From Streptomyces sp. CB02009 (GTDB lineage: Bacteria; Actinomycetota; Actinomycetes; Streptomycetales; Streptomycetaceae), in contig NZ_LIVV01000007.1 of NCBI RefSeq assembly GCF_001905825.1, positions 62,001-126,000 of the forward strand: a DNA stretch of 64,000 nt. Direction: 5' to 3'. Shown here piece after piece: positions 53,157 to 61,772 of this stretch. Positions within the stretch are counted from its first letter, which is position 1. The number at the start of each line of letters is the position of its first letter. The notes beneath the pieces are model-generated. The model made no database searches. It was given only the letters and a program-made list of their open reading frames with translations, and was not told the origin of the DNA. The position numbers and the translations under genes are program-made.

Positions 53157-53654
53157 CTACCGCGCCAGATGGCGGACCCGGTCCCAGAGGACCGGGTCCG
53201 CCGTTCCCGCTTTCCGCCGGAAGTCGCCCACCGGCACCTCGCGGAGCTCATCCGTCTCCAGGAAGCTCGGCCGCCCCTGCGCGTCCCCCACCGCACCCGG
53301 CGGCAGCGCGATCACCCCGGGCCGCTCGTCGTGGTACTTGCTGGTGATCTTGGCGACGAGCGCGCTGTGCCCCCGTACCGACAGCACGAGACAGGGCCGG
53401 TCCTTCGACCCGGGCCCGTCCTCGAAGGGCACGTCCGCCCACCAGATCTCCGCGGCCCGCGGCAACCGCGACGGAGCCTTCCGCGGCCCGGTCGGCCGGG
53501 CCGGCGGCCGGGTCCGCCCCGACGGGCGGCCCGCCGGGCGCCCCTGCGCACGCCCCGAGGGGCGGCGCGACGACCGCCGCCACCCGTCGGCGAGCGCCAC
53601 CACCAGAGCGATCACCACGACCGCGACCAGCGCGGGCCACCACGACGTGTCCAT
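53157..53654 (-). CDS. Membrane-anchored PemK/MazF-like protein
   Basis: The protein is 165 residues. One N-terminal helix (WWPALVAVVVIALVVALADGW) is followed by a very basic Arg/Pro linker (residues ~25-65). The PemK/MazF domain is residues ~68-165: AEIWWADVPFEDGPGSKDRPCLVL, then ALVAKITSKYHDERPGVIAL, and SFLETDELREVPVGDF. MazF toxins are soluble mRNA endoribonucleases, so a membrane anchor is unusual. No antitoxin ORF is adjacent. It may be an inactive or domesticated relative. Confidence 0.8.
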   Translation of the reverse strand: MDTSWWPALVAVVVIALVVALADGWRRSSRRPSGRAQGRPAGRPSGRTRPPARPTGPRKAPSRLPRAAEIWWADVPFEDGPGSKDRPCLVLSVRGHSALVAKITSKYHDERPGVIALPPGAVGDAQGRPSFLETDELREVPVGDFRRKAGTADPVLWDRVRHLAR

Positions 53655-53857
53655 ACCTCAAGAAGGTACCGGCGCGCCGCTCACGGCGCCGAGGCGGCCC
53701 GCCATCCATCCGAACCGGTGACAGAGCCCGTGAGTTCGCCCACAACGGGCCACCGCAAAGGAGCGACAGGCCCTGGAGCGCCTTACGCTCGACAGACCGC
53801 ACAGCCTCCCCCTTCCTCAGCGCGCTTTCCGTATCCGTCCACGGAGGTTCACGCTCC

Positions 53858-54610
53858 ATGAAGCTCACCGTCGTCGGCTGCTCCGGGTCGTTCCCGTCCG
53901 CGGATTCGGCCTGTTCGAGCTACCTCGTCGAGGCCGACGGCTTCCGGCTGCTCCTCGACATGGGCAACGGCGCCCTGGGCGAGCTGCAGCGACACATCGG
54001 TCTGTACGACCTCGACGCGATCTTCCTCAGCCATCTCCACGCCGACCACTGCATCGACATGTGCGGGTACTTCGTCGCCCGCTACTACCGGCACGAGGGC
54101 GGACGCTGCGACGCGCTCCCCGTCTACGCCCCGGAGGGCGCCGAGCAGCGCCTGACCACGGCGTACGCGGACACCCCCTCGCCCAGCTCGATGAGCGAGG
54201 TCTTCGACTTCCGCACCCTGAAGTCGGAGGCCTTCGAGATCGGCCCGTTCTCCGTCCGTACGGAGAAGGTGTGCCACCCGGTGGAGGCGTACGGCATCCG
54301 GGTCGAGCACGACGGCCGCTCGCTGACGTACTCCGGGGACACCGGGGTCTGCGAGTCGCTGCACAAGCTCGCCGAGGGCACCGACCTCTTCCTCTGCGAG
54401 GCCTCCTTCACCCACGGCAAGGAGGACATCCCGGCCCTCCACCTCAACGGCCGCGAGGCGGGCGCCGAGGCGACCCGCTCGTCGGTGGGCCGGCTCGTCC
54501 TGACCCACATCCCGCCGTGGACGGACGGCGAACAGAACCTGGCGGACGCCCGCCAGGTCTACTCGGGTCCGTCGGAGCTGGCGAGACCGGGCGCGGTCTA
54601 CGAGGTCTGA
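53858..54610 (+). CDS. MBL-fold metallo-hydrolase (RNase Z-like)
   Basis: The protein is 250 residues. Metal motif H59-L-H61-A-D63-H64. Other MBL ligands are in KVCHPVEAYG, YSGDTG and LVLTHIPPW. The opening MKLTVVGCSGSFPS is typical of the RNase Z/arylsulfatase-like branch. Substrate unknown: it lacks the exosite of true tRNase Z, so it is perhaps a phosphodiesterase. Single gene, followed by a strong bidirectional terminator. Confidence 0.88.
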   Translation: MKLTVVGCSGSFPSADSACSSYLVEADGFRLLLDMGNGALGELQRHIGLYDLDAIFLSHLHADHCIDMCGYFVARYYRHEGGRCDALPVYAPEGAEQRLTTAYADTPSPSSMSEVFDFRTLKSEAFEIGPFSVRTEKVCHPVEAYGIRVEHDGRSLTYSGDTGVCESLHKLAEGTDLFLCEASFTHGKEDIPALHLNGREAGAEATRSSVGRLVLTHIPPWTDGEQNLADARQVYSGPSELARPGAVYEV

Positions 54611-54626
54611 GCCTTGCGCGGACACG

Positions 54627-54664
54627 GGGAAGGCCCCGGAACCTGTCGGTTCCGGGGCCTTCCC
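54627..54664. terminator. Bidirectional terminator between the MBL gene and nagE2
   Basis: Arms GGGAAGGCCCCGGAACC (54627-54643) and GGTTCCGGGGCCTTCCC (54648-54664) are perfect, with a 4-base loop. It ends with TTTCG and serves both convergent genes. Confidence 0.92.
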
Positions 54665-54681
54665 TTTCGTGCGGACGGAAC

Positions 54682-55947
54682 TCACGCCTTGGTGAGGTCC
54701 TCGATCTCCTCGTCGGGCTCGCGGCCCGGCGTCGGGAGGTTGAACTTGGTGATCGCGAAGCGGAAGACCACGTAGTAGATCGCCGCGAAGACGAGACCGA
54801 TCGGGATGATCAGCCACGGCTTGGTCGCGAGGTTCCAGTTCAGCAGGTAGTCGATGCCGCCTGCCGAGAAGGTGAAGCCCGCGTGGACACCGAAGGCCCA
54901 GGTGACGGCCATGGACACGGCGGTCAGGACGGCGTGGATCGCGTACAGGACCGGCGCGATGAACATGAAGGTGAACTCGATCGGCTCCGTGATGCCGGTG
55001 ACGAAGGAGGTCAGCGCGAGGGAGACCATCATGCCCATCACGGCCTTGCGGCGCTCGGGGCGAGCGGCGTGGGCGATGGCGATGGCGGCGGCCGGGAGGC
55101 CGAACATCATGATCGGGAAGAAGCCCGACATGAAGATTCCGGCGCTCGGGTCACCGGCGAAGAAGCGGTTGAGGTCACCGTGGACGACCTCGCCGGCGGC
55201 GTTGGTGAAGTCGCCGATCTGGAACCACGAGACGGTGTTCACGAACTGGTGCATGCCGACGGGGATCAGCGCGCGGTTGATGAGACCGAAGAGGCCGGCG
55301 CCACCGGCGCCCAGGCCGGTCATCCACTCGCCGAAGTTGGAGATGCCCTCACCGATGGGCTCCCAGACCAGACCGAACACGACACCGACGAGGGTGCCGA
55401 CGAAGGCCATGATGATCGGGACGAGACGGCGGCCGTTGAAGAAGCCGAGCCAGTCGACGAGCTTGGTCCGGTGGAACTTCTGCCACAGGACGGCCGCGAT
55501 CAGACCCATCAGGATGCCGCCGAGGACACCCGGGTTGTTGTACTTCGCGGCGACGTCGACGCCCTTGTTGGCGGTCGTGTTGACGACGGCCTCGGCGACG
55601 GGGAAGGCCTTCAGCACGTTGCTGTAGACCAGGAAGCCGACCAGTGCGGCCAGGGCGGTGGAGCCGTCCGCCTTCTTGGCGAAGCCGATGGCGACACCGA
55701 TGCAGAAGAGCAGGGGCAGGTTGTCGAAGACCGCGCCGCCGGCGGTGGCGAAGACGGAGGCGACCTTGTCCCAGCCGAGCCCGTCCTTTCCGAAGACGTC
55801 GGGCTGGCCGAGACGGAGCAAGATACCCGCGGCCGGCAGGACGGCGATCGGCAGCTGCAGGCTGCGACCGACCTTCTGCAGGCCCTGGAACAGGCCGGAT
55901 CCGCGCTTCTTCGCGGGAGCGGCGGCCTGGGCGGTGGCCGTACTCAT
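54682..55947 (-). CDS. nagE2: N-acetylglucosamine PTS permease, EIIC (NagE2-type)
   Basis: The protein is 421 residues: glucose/GlcNAc-family EIIC only, with no fused B or A domain. Opening GLFQGLQKVGRSLQLPIAVLPAAGILLRLGQ, conserved FHRTKLVDWLGFFNGRR, and the sugar-site motif GITEPIEF. It transports and (with NagF) phosphorylates GlcNAc. I start at ATG 55945-55947 with GGAGG upstream. Three DasR-like sites precede it. The name follows remembered S. coelicolor gene order (nagE2, nagE1, nagF, rph). Confidence 0.88.
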   Translation of the reverse strand: MSTATAQAAAPAKKRGSGLFQGLQKVGRSLQLPIAVLPAAGILLRLGQPDVFGKDGLGWDKVASVFATAGGAVFDNLPLLFCIGVAIGFAKKADGSTALAALVGFLVYSNVLKAFPVAEAVVNTTANKGVDVAAKYNNPGVLGGILMGLIAAVLWQKFHRTKLVDWLGFFNGRRLVPIIMAFVGTLVGVVFGLVWEPIGEGISNFGEWMTGLGAGGAGLFGLINRALIPVGMHQFVNTVSWFQIGDFTNAAGEVVHGDLNRFFAGDPSAGIFMSGFFPIMMFGLPAAAIAIAHAARPERRKAVMGMMVSLALTSFVTGITEPIEFTFMFIAPVLYAIHAVLTAVSMAVTWAFGVHAGFTFSAGGIDYLLNWNLATKPWLIIPIGLVFAAIYYVVFRFAITKFNLPTPGREPDEEIEDLTKA

Positions 55948-56019
55948 CAACTTCCTCCAGTAAGGCAAGGCGCCGCCAGGGGACCGGGGAAGGGGGGACG
56001 GCGACGTCTCGTGGAACGC

Positions 56020-56066
56020 GGTGGTCTGGACCGCGTGGTCTACACCAATGAGTGGTGTAGACCAGT
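56020..56066 (-). promoter_or_regulatory. Three DasR-responsive (dre) sites upstream of nagE2
   Basis: Matches to the dre consensus (core GGTCTAGACC) lie at 56020-56035 (core GGTCTGGACC), 56034-56049 (core GGTCTACACC) and 56051-56066 (core GGTGTAGACC). The last two form one larger palindrome: TGGTCTACACCA and TGGTGTAGACCA are 12-base reverse complements 5 bases apart. Confidence 0.85.
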
Positions 56067-56138
56067 TGTAGCACGTGAGACTTAGATAAGGAACCTGCGA
56101 ATTTTGTGTGCTCAGCCATAGCTGGAAATGCACGACAT

Positions 56139-56170
56139 AAGGCCCCCGGACCGTCAGGTCCAGGGGCCTT
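56139..56170 (-). terminator. Terminator after nagE1
   Basis: Arms AAGGCCCCCGGACC and GGTCCAGGGGCCTT pair with one mismatch region around a GTCA loop. It is positioned downstream of nagE1 and upstream of the nagE2 control region. Confidence 0.75.
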
Positions 56171-56234
56171 TCGCGGGGCTTACGGGAGGGACGAAAGCCT
56201 CGAAACGGTCAGGCTCCGCGGGGTGGTCGCGGCG

Positions 56235-57533
56235 CTACTTGACGTTCTCCCGCTCCATCTCGTCGCCGATCTCGTCCGGCTCGCGGCCGGGTGTCTGGAG
56301 GTTGAACTTCGTGATCGCGAACCTGAAGATCGCGTAGTACACCACCGCGAACGCGAGACCGATGGGGATGATCAGCCAGGGCTTCGTCGCGAGGTTCCAG
56401 TTGATCACGTAGTCGATCAGACCGGCCGAGAAGCTGAAGCCGTCCTTCACGCCGAACGCCCAGGTCACGGCCATCGATACACCCGTGAGCAGGGCGTGGA
56501 CCGCGTACAGCAGCGGGGCGATGAAGAGGAACGAGTACTCCAGCGGCTCGGTGATGCCGGTGACGAACGACGTCAGTGCCACCGACAGCATCAGACCGCC
56601 GACCTCCTTGCGGCGGTGCGGCTTCGCGCAGTGGGTGATCGCGAGCGCCGCCGCCGGCAGCGCGAACATCATGATCGGGAAGAAGCCCGTCAGGAACTGG
56701 CCGGCGTTCGGGTCGCCCGCGAGGAACATCGGGATGTCGCCGTGGACCACCGTGCCGTCCGGCTTCTCGTACGTGCCGAACTGGAACCAGATCGGCACGT
56801 TGAGGAACTGGTGCAGGCCGATGACCAGCAACGCCCGGTTCGCCACGCCGAAGATGCCCGAACCCCAGGAGCCGAGGCCGACCAGCCAGTCGCTGAAGCT
56901 CTCCAGCGCGTCACCGATCGGCGGCCAGATCCACAGGCAGATCGCGGCGAACGCGATCGCCACGAAGGTCATGATGATCGGGACGAGGCGGCGGCCGTTG
57001 AAGAAGCCCAGCCAGTCGACCAGCTTCGTCCGGTGGTAGCGCTGCCACAGGTACGCGGTGAGCAGACCCATCACGATGCCGCCGAAGACACCGGGGTTCT
57101 GGTACGTGTAACCCGCGAAGGAGTCGTCGAGGGCGAGGCAGCCGCCGCCGATGTCCTTCGAGCCCGACGGGCAGTCCTTCGGGAACTGGCGCAGCACGTT
57201 GTAGTAGACGAGGAAGCCGACGACGGCCGCGAGCGCGGTCGAGCCGTCTGCCTTCTTCGCCATGCCGATCGCGACACCGATGCAGAAGAGGAGCGGCAGG
57301 CCGAGGTTGCCGTCGAGCAGCGCGCCGCCCGCACCCGCCATCACCTTGGCGACGTTGTCCCAGCCGAGACCGTCCGCGCCGAACACGTCCGGCTGCCCGA
57401 GCCGGTTGATGATGCCCGCGGCCGGGAGGACGGCGATGGGGAGCTGGAGGCTGCGGCCCATCTTCTGGAGGCCCTGGAAGAGTCCGCCCCACACGGACTT
57501 CTTCGGCCGTGCCGCAGCGCTGTCGGTACTCAT
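56235..57533 (-). CDS. nagE1: PTS EIIC, GlcNAc/glucose family (NagE1-type)
   Basis: The protein is 432 residues, a paralogue of the upstream-coded nagE2 with the same architecture (GLFQGLQKMGRSLQLPIAVLPAAGIINRLGQ, YHRTKLVDWLGFFNGRR, GITEPLEY). It carries a distinct loop with two cysteines (FPKDCPSGSKDIGGGCLAL) that nagE2 lacks. It reads away from nagF. One near-perfect dre site lies 48 bp upstream. In S. coelicolor the paralogous permease has a minor role (from memory). Confidence 0.87.
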   Translation of the reverse strand: MSTDSAAARPKKSVWGGLFQGLQKMGRSLQLPIAVLPAAGIINRLGQPDVFGADGLGWDNVAKVMAGAGGALLDGNLGLPLLFCIGVAIGMAKKADGSTALAAVVGFLVYYNVLRQFPKDCPSGSKDIGGGCLALDDSFAGYTYQNPGVFGGIVMGLLTAYLWQRYHRTKLVDWLGFFNGRRLVPIIMTFVAIAFAAICLWIWPPIGDALESFSDWLVGLGSWGSGIFGVANRALLVIGLHQFLNVPIWFQFGTYEKPDGTVVHGDIPMFLAGDPNAGQFLTGFFPIMMFALPAAALAITHCAKPHRRKEVGGLMLSVALTSFVTGITEPLEYSFLFIAPLLYAVHALLTGVSMAVTWAFGVKDGFSFSAGLIDYVINWNLATKPWLIIPIGLAFAVVYYAIFRFAITKFNLQTPGREPDEIGDEMERENVK

Positions 57534-57580
57534 CGGCGTCCTCCCTGCCCGGAACAAGCCGGGTCCGCGTCTCGTTGCAC

Positions 57581-57596
57581 ACTGGTGTAGACCAGT
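57581..57596 (-). promoter_or_regulatory. dre site upstream of nagE1 (DasR operator)
   Basis: ACTGGTGTAGACCAGT is almost identical to the dre consensus and palindromic except for one internal pair. It lies in the gap between nagE1 and nagF. Confidence 0.88.
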
Positions 57597-57769
57597 TGCG
57601 ATAGGCTCCCCGGAGCCCGCTGAGGACAGGCCGCCGGTGATCGTCATCTTTCGGCAGAACGGCGGCACTCGCTCGCGAAGTTGGGCCAACCGTGGGTTAC
57701 CGTGACAAAGCGGACCACCGGTGCGCCGAGATTCGCGTACGCGCGAACGGAACGGACAGGGAGAAACAC

Positions 57770-58003
57770 ATGGCCAGCAAGGCTGAGAAGATCGTCGCCG
57801 GGCTCGGCGGCATCGAGAACATCGAAGAGGTCGAAGGCTGCATCACCCGCCTGCGCACCGAGGTCGTGGACCCGTCCAAGGTCGACGAGGCCGCCCTCAA
57901 GGCCGCCGGCGCCCACGGCGTCGTCAAGATGGGCACCGCGATCCAGGTCGTCATCGGCACCGACGCCGACCCGATCGCCGCCGACATCGAAGACATGATG
58001 TAA
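57770..58003 (+). CDS. nagF: PTS EIIB component for N-acetylglucosamine
   Basis: The 77-residue protein is a stand-alone EIIB of the glucose family. The phospho-acceptor Cys is C24 in EEVEGCITRLR, followed by VDEAALKAAGAHGVVKMG and an acidic end. It passes phosphate to sugar bound in the separate EIIC proteins. Divergent from nagE1, so the dre site between them could control both. GGGAG lies before the ATG. Terminator follows. Confidence 0.92.
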   Translation: MASKAEKIVAGLGGIENIEEVEGCITRLRTEVVDPSKVDEAALKAAGAHGVVKMGTAIQVVIGTDADPIAADIEDMM

Positions 58004-58018
58004 GCAGCCGCATCAGCT

Positions 58019-58052
58019 GAAGGGCCCGTTCCGGCAGGGGAACGGGCCCTTC
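58019..58052 (+). terminator. Hairpin terminator after nagF
   Basis: Arms GAAGGGCCCGTTCC (58019-58032) and GGAACGGGCCCTTC (58039-58052) are perfect. Confidence 0.9.
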
Positions 58053-58110
58053 GTCATGCCCGGCCCGGCAGGGGAACAGCCCCCTCCCCGCGTCCCGCTA
58101 GGCTCGTCCC

Positions 58111-58842
58111 ATGTCTCGTATCGACGGCCGTACCCCCGAACAGCTCCGCCCCGTCACCATCGAACGCGGATGGAGCAAGCACGCCGAGGGCTCCGTCCTC
58201 ATCTCCTTCGGCGACACCAAGGTCTTCTGCACCGCCTCCGTCACCGAAGGCGTCCCGCGCTGGCGCAAGGGCAGCGGCGAAGGCTGGGTCACCGGCGAGT
58301 ACTCCATGCTCCCGCGGGCCACCAACACCCGCGGCGACCGCGAGTCCGTCCGCGGCAAGATCGGCGGCCGCACCCACGAGATCTCCCGCCTCATCGGCCG
58401 CTCCCTGCGCGCCGTCATCGACTACAAGGCGCTCGGCGAGAACACCATCGTCCTCGACTGCGACGTCCTCCAGGCCGACGGCGGCACCCGTACCGCCGCC
58501 ATCACCGGCGCGTACGTCGCCCTCGCCGACGCCGTCGCCTGGGCCCAGGGCAAGAAGCTCGTCAAAGCCGGCCGCAAGCCGCTCACCGGCACCGTCGGCG
58601 CCGTCTCCGTCGGCATCGTCGACGGCGTCCCCCTCCTCGACCTCTGCTACGAGGAGGACGTCCGCGCCGACACCGACATGAACGTCGTCTGCACCGGCGA
58701 CGGCCGCTTCGTCGAGGTCCAGGGCACCGCCGAGGCCGAGCCCTTCGACCGCGACGAACTCAACGCCCTCCTCGACCTCGCCTCCGGCGGCTGCGCCGAA
58801 CTCGCCGAGATCCAGCGCAAGGCCCTCGAAGGAACCCTCTGA
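58111..58842 (+). CDS. rph: Ribonuclease PH
   Basis: The 243-residue phosphorolytic exonuclease trims tRNA 3' ends. Full-length family match: SRIDGRTPEQLRPVTIERGW, GSVLISFGDTKVFCTASV, GWVTGEYSMLPRATNTR, IGRSLRAVIDYKALGE, DADGGTRTAA-type block (CDVLQADGGTRTAAITGA). TAGGCT (58099-58104) ends 6 bases before the ATG with no ribosome site, so it may be leaderless. A lipoprotein and rdgB follow on the same strand. Confidence 0.96.
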   Translation: MSRIDGRTPEQLRPVTIERGWSKHAEGSVLISFGDTKVFCTASVTEGVPRWRKGSGEGWVTGEYSMLPRATNTRGDRESVRGKIGGRTHEISRLIGRSLRAVIDYKALGENTIVLDCDVLQADGGTRTAAITGAYVALADAVAWAQGKKLVKAGRKPLTGTVGAVSVGIVDGVPLLDLCYEEDVRADTDMNVVCTGDGRFVEVQGTAEAEPFDRDELNALLDLASGGCAELAEIQRKALEGTL

Positions 58843-58929
58843 CCCCGCACTGCGTCCTGACGGGCGGGCAGCCCGGTACGATCCGTGCGCCCGCCCGTCC
58901 GCGTGTACGTATCTGGGGGAGGACCCGCC

Positions 58930-59310
58930 TTGAAGCGCCGTCTCGCACTCGCCGTGGCCACGGCCGCCGCACTCACCACCGTCCTGAGCGGCTGCGGAGC
59001 CCTCGACAAGGCCATGGACTGCGTCAAGACCGCCGACGCCATAGCCACCTCGGTGAGCAACCTTCAGCAGGCGGTCTCCAACGCCTCGAACGACGCCACC
59101 CAGATCGAGGAGTCCCTCAACTCCATCTCCACGGAACTGGGCAACCTCAAGAACACCACCGACAACGCCGACCTCTCCAAGGCGGTCGACGACCTCACCA
59201 AGGGCGTCGACACCGTCCGCGCCGCCGTCAAGAACGGCGACACCACGCCGGACATCACCCCCGTCACCGACGCGGCCACCGAGATCGGCAAGGTCTGCAC
59301 CCCGGGATAA
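58930..59310 (+). CDS. Small coiled-coil lipoprotein
   Basis: The protein is 126 residues from TTG 58930, supported by GGGGGAGGA 7 bases upstream. The signal peptide ends in lipobox TVLSGC. The mature part is a helix with heptad-like pattern (VSNLQQAVSNASNDATQIEESLNSISTELGNL), plus two Cys (C43 region DCVK and KVCTPG) that may pair. Function unknown. Located between rph and rdgB, 8 bp before rdgB. TACGAT at about 58874 could be a -10 box. Confidence 0.78.
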   Translation: MKRRLALAVATAAALTTVLSGCGALDKAMDCVKTADAIATSVSNLQQAVSNASNDATQIEESLNSISTELGNLKNTTDNADLSKAVDDLTKGVDTVRAAVKNGDTTPDITPVTDAATEIGKVCTPG

Positions 59311-59318
59311 TCGGTGGC

Positions 59319-59921
59319 ATGACCCGTCTGATCCTCGCCACCCGCAACGCGGGCAAGATCACCGAACTCCACGCGATCCTCGCCGACGCAGGTCTCGACC
59401 TGGAACTCGTCGGCGCGGACGCGTTCCCCGAGATCCCCGACGTCAAGGAGACCGGCGTCACCTTCGCGGAGAACGCCCTCCTGAAAGCCCACGCCCTCGC
59501 CCAGGCCACCGGCCTGCCCGCGGTGGCCGACGACTCCGGCCTGTGCGTCGACGTCCTCAACGGCGCCCCCGGCATCTTCTCCGCCCGCTGGTCGGGCACG
59601 CACGGCGACGACCGCGCCAACCTGGACCTCCTGCTGGCCCAACTCTCCGACATCGCGGCCGAACACCGCGGCGCCCACTTCGCCTGCGCGGCGGCCCTGG
59701 CCCTGCCCGACGGCACGGAACGCGTCGTCGAGGGCACGATGCCGGGCACCCTCCGCCACACCCCGGCCGGCACGAACGGCTTCGGCTACGACCCGATCCT
59801 CCAGCCGGAGGGCCACGACGTGACCTGCGCCGAACTGACCCCGGCGGAGAAGAACGCGATCAGCCACCGGGGCAAGGCGTTCCGCGCCCTCGTCCCGGTG
59901 GTGCGGGAACTGCTGGGCTGA
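59319..59921 (+). CDS. rdgB: Non-canonical purine NTP pyrophosphatase (RdgB/HAM1)
   Basis: The 200-residue house-cleaning enzyme hydrolyses ITP, dITP and XTP. Family motifs: LILATRNAGKITEL, FAENALLKAHA, VADDSGLCVDVLNGAPGIFSARW and GTNGFGYDPIL, with ISHRGKAF at the end. Begins 8 bp after the lipoprotein gene. GATAAT (59306-59311), overlapping the previous stop, ends 7 bases before the ATG and may give a separate leaderless transcript. Confidence 0.95.
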   Translation: MTRLILATRNAGKITELHAILADAGLDLELVGADAFPEIPDVKETGVTFAENALLKAHALAQATGLPAVADDSGLCVDVLNGAPGIFSARWSGTHGDDRANLDLLLAQLSDIAAEHRGAHFACAAALALPDGTERVVEGTMPGTLRHTPAGTNGFGYDPILQPEGHDVTCAELTPAEKNAISHRGKAFRALVPVVRELLG

Positions 59922-59934
59922 GGCCCCAAACAGC

Positions 59935-59969
59935 CGTGAGGGGCCGTCCGGATCGGACGGCCCCTCACG
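59935..59969. terminator. Hairpin terminator after rdgB
   Basis: Arms CGTGAGGGGCCGTCCG and CGGACGGCCCCTCACG are perfect, 3-base loop. It also lies just past the 3' end of the minus-strand tRNA-Leu. Confidence 0.92.
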
Positions 59970-59971
59970 TA

Positions 59972-60058
59972 TGGTGCGGCCGGTGGGACTCGAACCCACA
60001 CGGGCTTTCGCCCACTGGGACCTAAACCCAGCTCGGCTGCCAGTTACGACACGGCCGC
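59972..60058 (-). tRNA. tRNA-Leu (anticodon UAG)
   Basis: Minus-strand reading: acceptor GCGGCCG/CGGCCGC, anticodon stem CTGGG/CCCAG with loop TTTAGGT (anticodon TAG), a long class II variable arm (GTGGGCGAAAGCCC region), T arm with GGTTCGAGTCC, discriminator A and encoded CCA. Confidence 0.95.
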
Positions 60059-60158
60059 GTGCACCGTCATCGTAGCGGGCGCCGCCCGTTCGGATCAGCC
60101 CTCCGGCGGCGTCCGCCCCGCCGCCGCGCACCCGCGGGCGTGCGGCGGCCAGAGCCGG

Positions 60159-61658
60159 TCAGAACCTCGGTTCCGGGGCCTGGGCCATCACGATCTCGGC
60201 CGCTTCCTCCGGGGTCTCCACCGAGGGCGGGGAGCCCTCAAGGGGCTGCCGGGCCGTCTCCTTCATGCAGGCGACGGCGATCACACCGACGAGCGCCGCG
60301 CCCATCGCGTAGTACGCCGGCATCAGGTTGCTGCCGGTCGCGCCGATCAGGGCCGTGATCACCAGCGGGGTCGTACCGCCGAACAGCGACGCCGACAGGT
60401 TGTAGCCCACCGACAGGGAGCCGTAGCGGACGTCGGTCGGGAAGAGCGCCGGGAGCGCCGCCGACATCGTGCCGAGCAGGCAGACCAGGGACAGGCCGAG
60501 CATCACCATGCCCGCGGTGATCGCCGGGATGCCGCCCTGTCCGATCAGCAGGAACGCGGGCAGCGACAGGAAGAAGAAGCCCAGCATGCCCGCCATCAGC
60601 AGCGGCTTCCGCCCGAAGCGGTCGCTCAGCCGGCCGACCTGGGTGATGACCAGCATCAGCAGGACCATCACGAGCAGCAGGATCAGCAGACCATGCGTCT
60701 CGCTGTAGCCGAGTTCGTCGGAGAGGTACGTCGGCATGTACGACAGCAGCATGTAGTCGGTGATGTTGTACGCGCCGACCAGCGCGATGCAGAGGATCAG
60801 CGTCGGCCACTGCTGCCGGAATATCTTCGCCAGGTCGCCCTTGGTGGAGGTCTCGACCGCGTCGGCGGCGTCGGAGGCGCGCGCCGAGTCGCTCTCCAGC
60901 TTCTGGAAGGCGGGCGTCTCGTCGAGCCGCAGCCGCAGGTAGAGGCCGACCAGGCCCAGCGGGCCCGCGACGAGGAACGGCACGCGCCAGCCCCAGGCCT
61001 CCATGGTGTCGGAGCCGAGCCAGGTGGTGAGCGCGGTCACGAGGCCGGCCGCGGCGACGTAGCCCGCGAGGGTGCCGAACTCCAGGAAGCTGCCGAAGTA
61101 GCCGCGGCGGCGGTCGGGGGCGTACTCGGCGATGAAGGTGGAGGCGCCGCCGTACTCGCCGCCGGTGGAGAAGCCCTGGAGCATCCGGAAGAGGATCAGG
61201 AGGACCGGCGCCCAGAAGCCGATGGAGGCGTACGAGGGGATCAGGCCGATCGCGAAGGTGCCGACGGCCATGAGGATCATCGTGAGGGCGAGGACCTTCT
61301 TGCGGCCCAGCCGGTCACCCATCGGGCCGAACACCATGCCGCCGAGCGGGCGGACCAGGAAGGCCACCGCGAAGGTCGCGAAGGACGACAGCAGCTGGAC
61401 GGTGTCGTTGCCCGAGGGGAAGAAGACATGGCCGAGGGTGACGGCGAGGTAGGCGTAGATGCCGAAGTCGAACCACTCCATGGCATTGCCCAGCGAGGCC
61501 GCCTTCACGGCGCGCTTGACGGCCGCCTCGTCGGTGACCGTGATGTCGGTGCGCCGCAGTCTGGGCTGCCGCCGCCGGGTGACGGCCTTGAACAGCAGCG
61601 GATGACGCCGCTGGGCCTCGGGATCGGCGACGGGGCCGTCGCTGTCTGTGGCCGGCAT
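60159..61658 (-). CDS. MHS-family MFS transporter (ProP-like)
   Basis: The protein is 499 residues with 12 predicted helices and a ~50-residue N-terminal extension. Signatures of metabolite:H+ symporters: GNAMEWFDFGIYAYLA, VRPLGGMVFGPMGDRLGRKKVL, GFSTGGEYGGASTFIAEYAPDRRRGYFGS and LSDRFGRKPLL. Likely substrate is an osmolyte (proline, betaine, ectoine) or an organic acid, not decidable here. It lacks the C-terminal coiled coil of E. coli ProP. Single gene. Confidence 0.9.
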   Translation of the reverse strand: MPATDSDGPVADPEAQRRHPLLFKAVTRRRQPRLRRTDITVTDEAAVKRAVKAASLGNAMEWFDFGIYAYLAVTLGHVFFPSGNDTVQLLSSFATFAVAFLVRPLGGMVFGPMGDRLGRKKVLALTMILMAVGTFAIGLIPSYASIGFWAPVLLILFRMLQGFSTGGEYGGASTFIAEYAPDRRRGYFGSFLEFGTLAGYVAAAGLVTALTTWLGSDTMEAWGWRVPFLVAGPLGLVGLYLRLRLDETPAFQKLESDSARASDAADAVETSTKGDLAKIFRQQWPTLILCIALVGAYNITDYMLLSYMPTYLSDELGYSETHGLLILLLVMVLLMLVITQVGRLSDRFGRKPLLMAGMLGFFFLSLPAFLLIGQGGIPAITAGMVMLGLSLVCLLGTMSAALPALFPTDVRYGSLSVGYNLSASLFGGTTPLVITALIGATGSNLMPAYYAMGAALVGVIAVACMKETARQPLEGSPPSVETPEEAAEIVMAQAPEPRF

Positions 61659-61772
61659 GGCCGTACGTCCTCTCTCCGGGAAAAGCTCCAGAGGACCTTC
61701 TGCACGGTCATGCCGTTCACAAACGGAAGTCGTCCGGGATTGGGACGTCCGTCACGTCGTCGGCGCGGTGGT

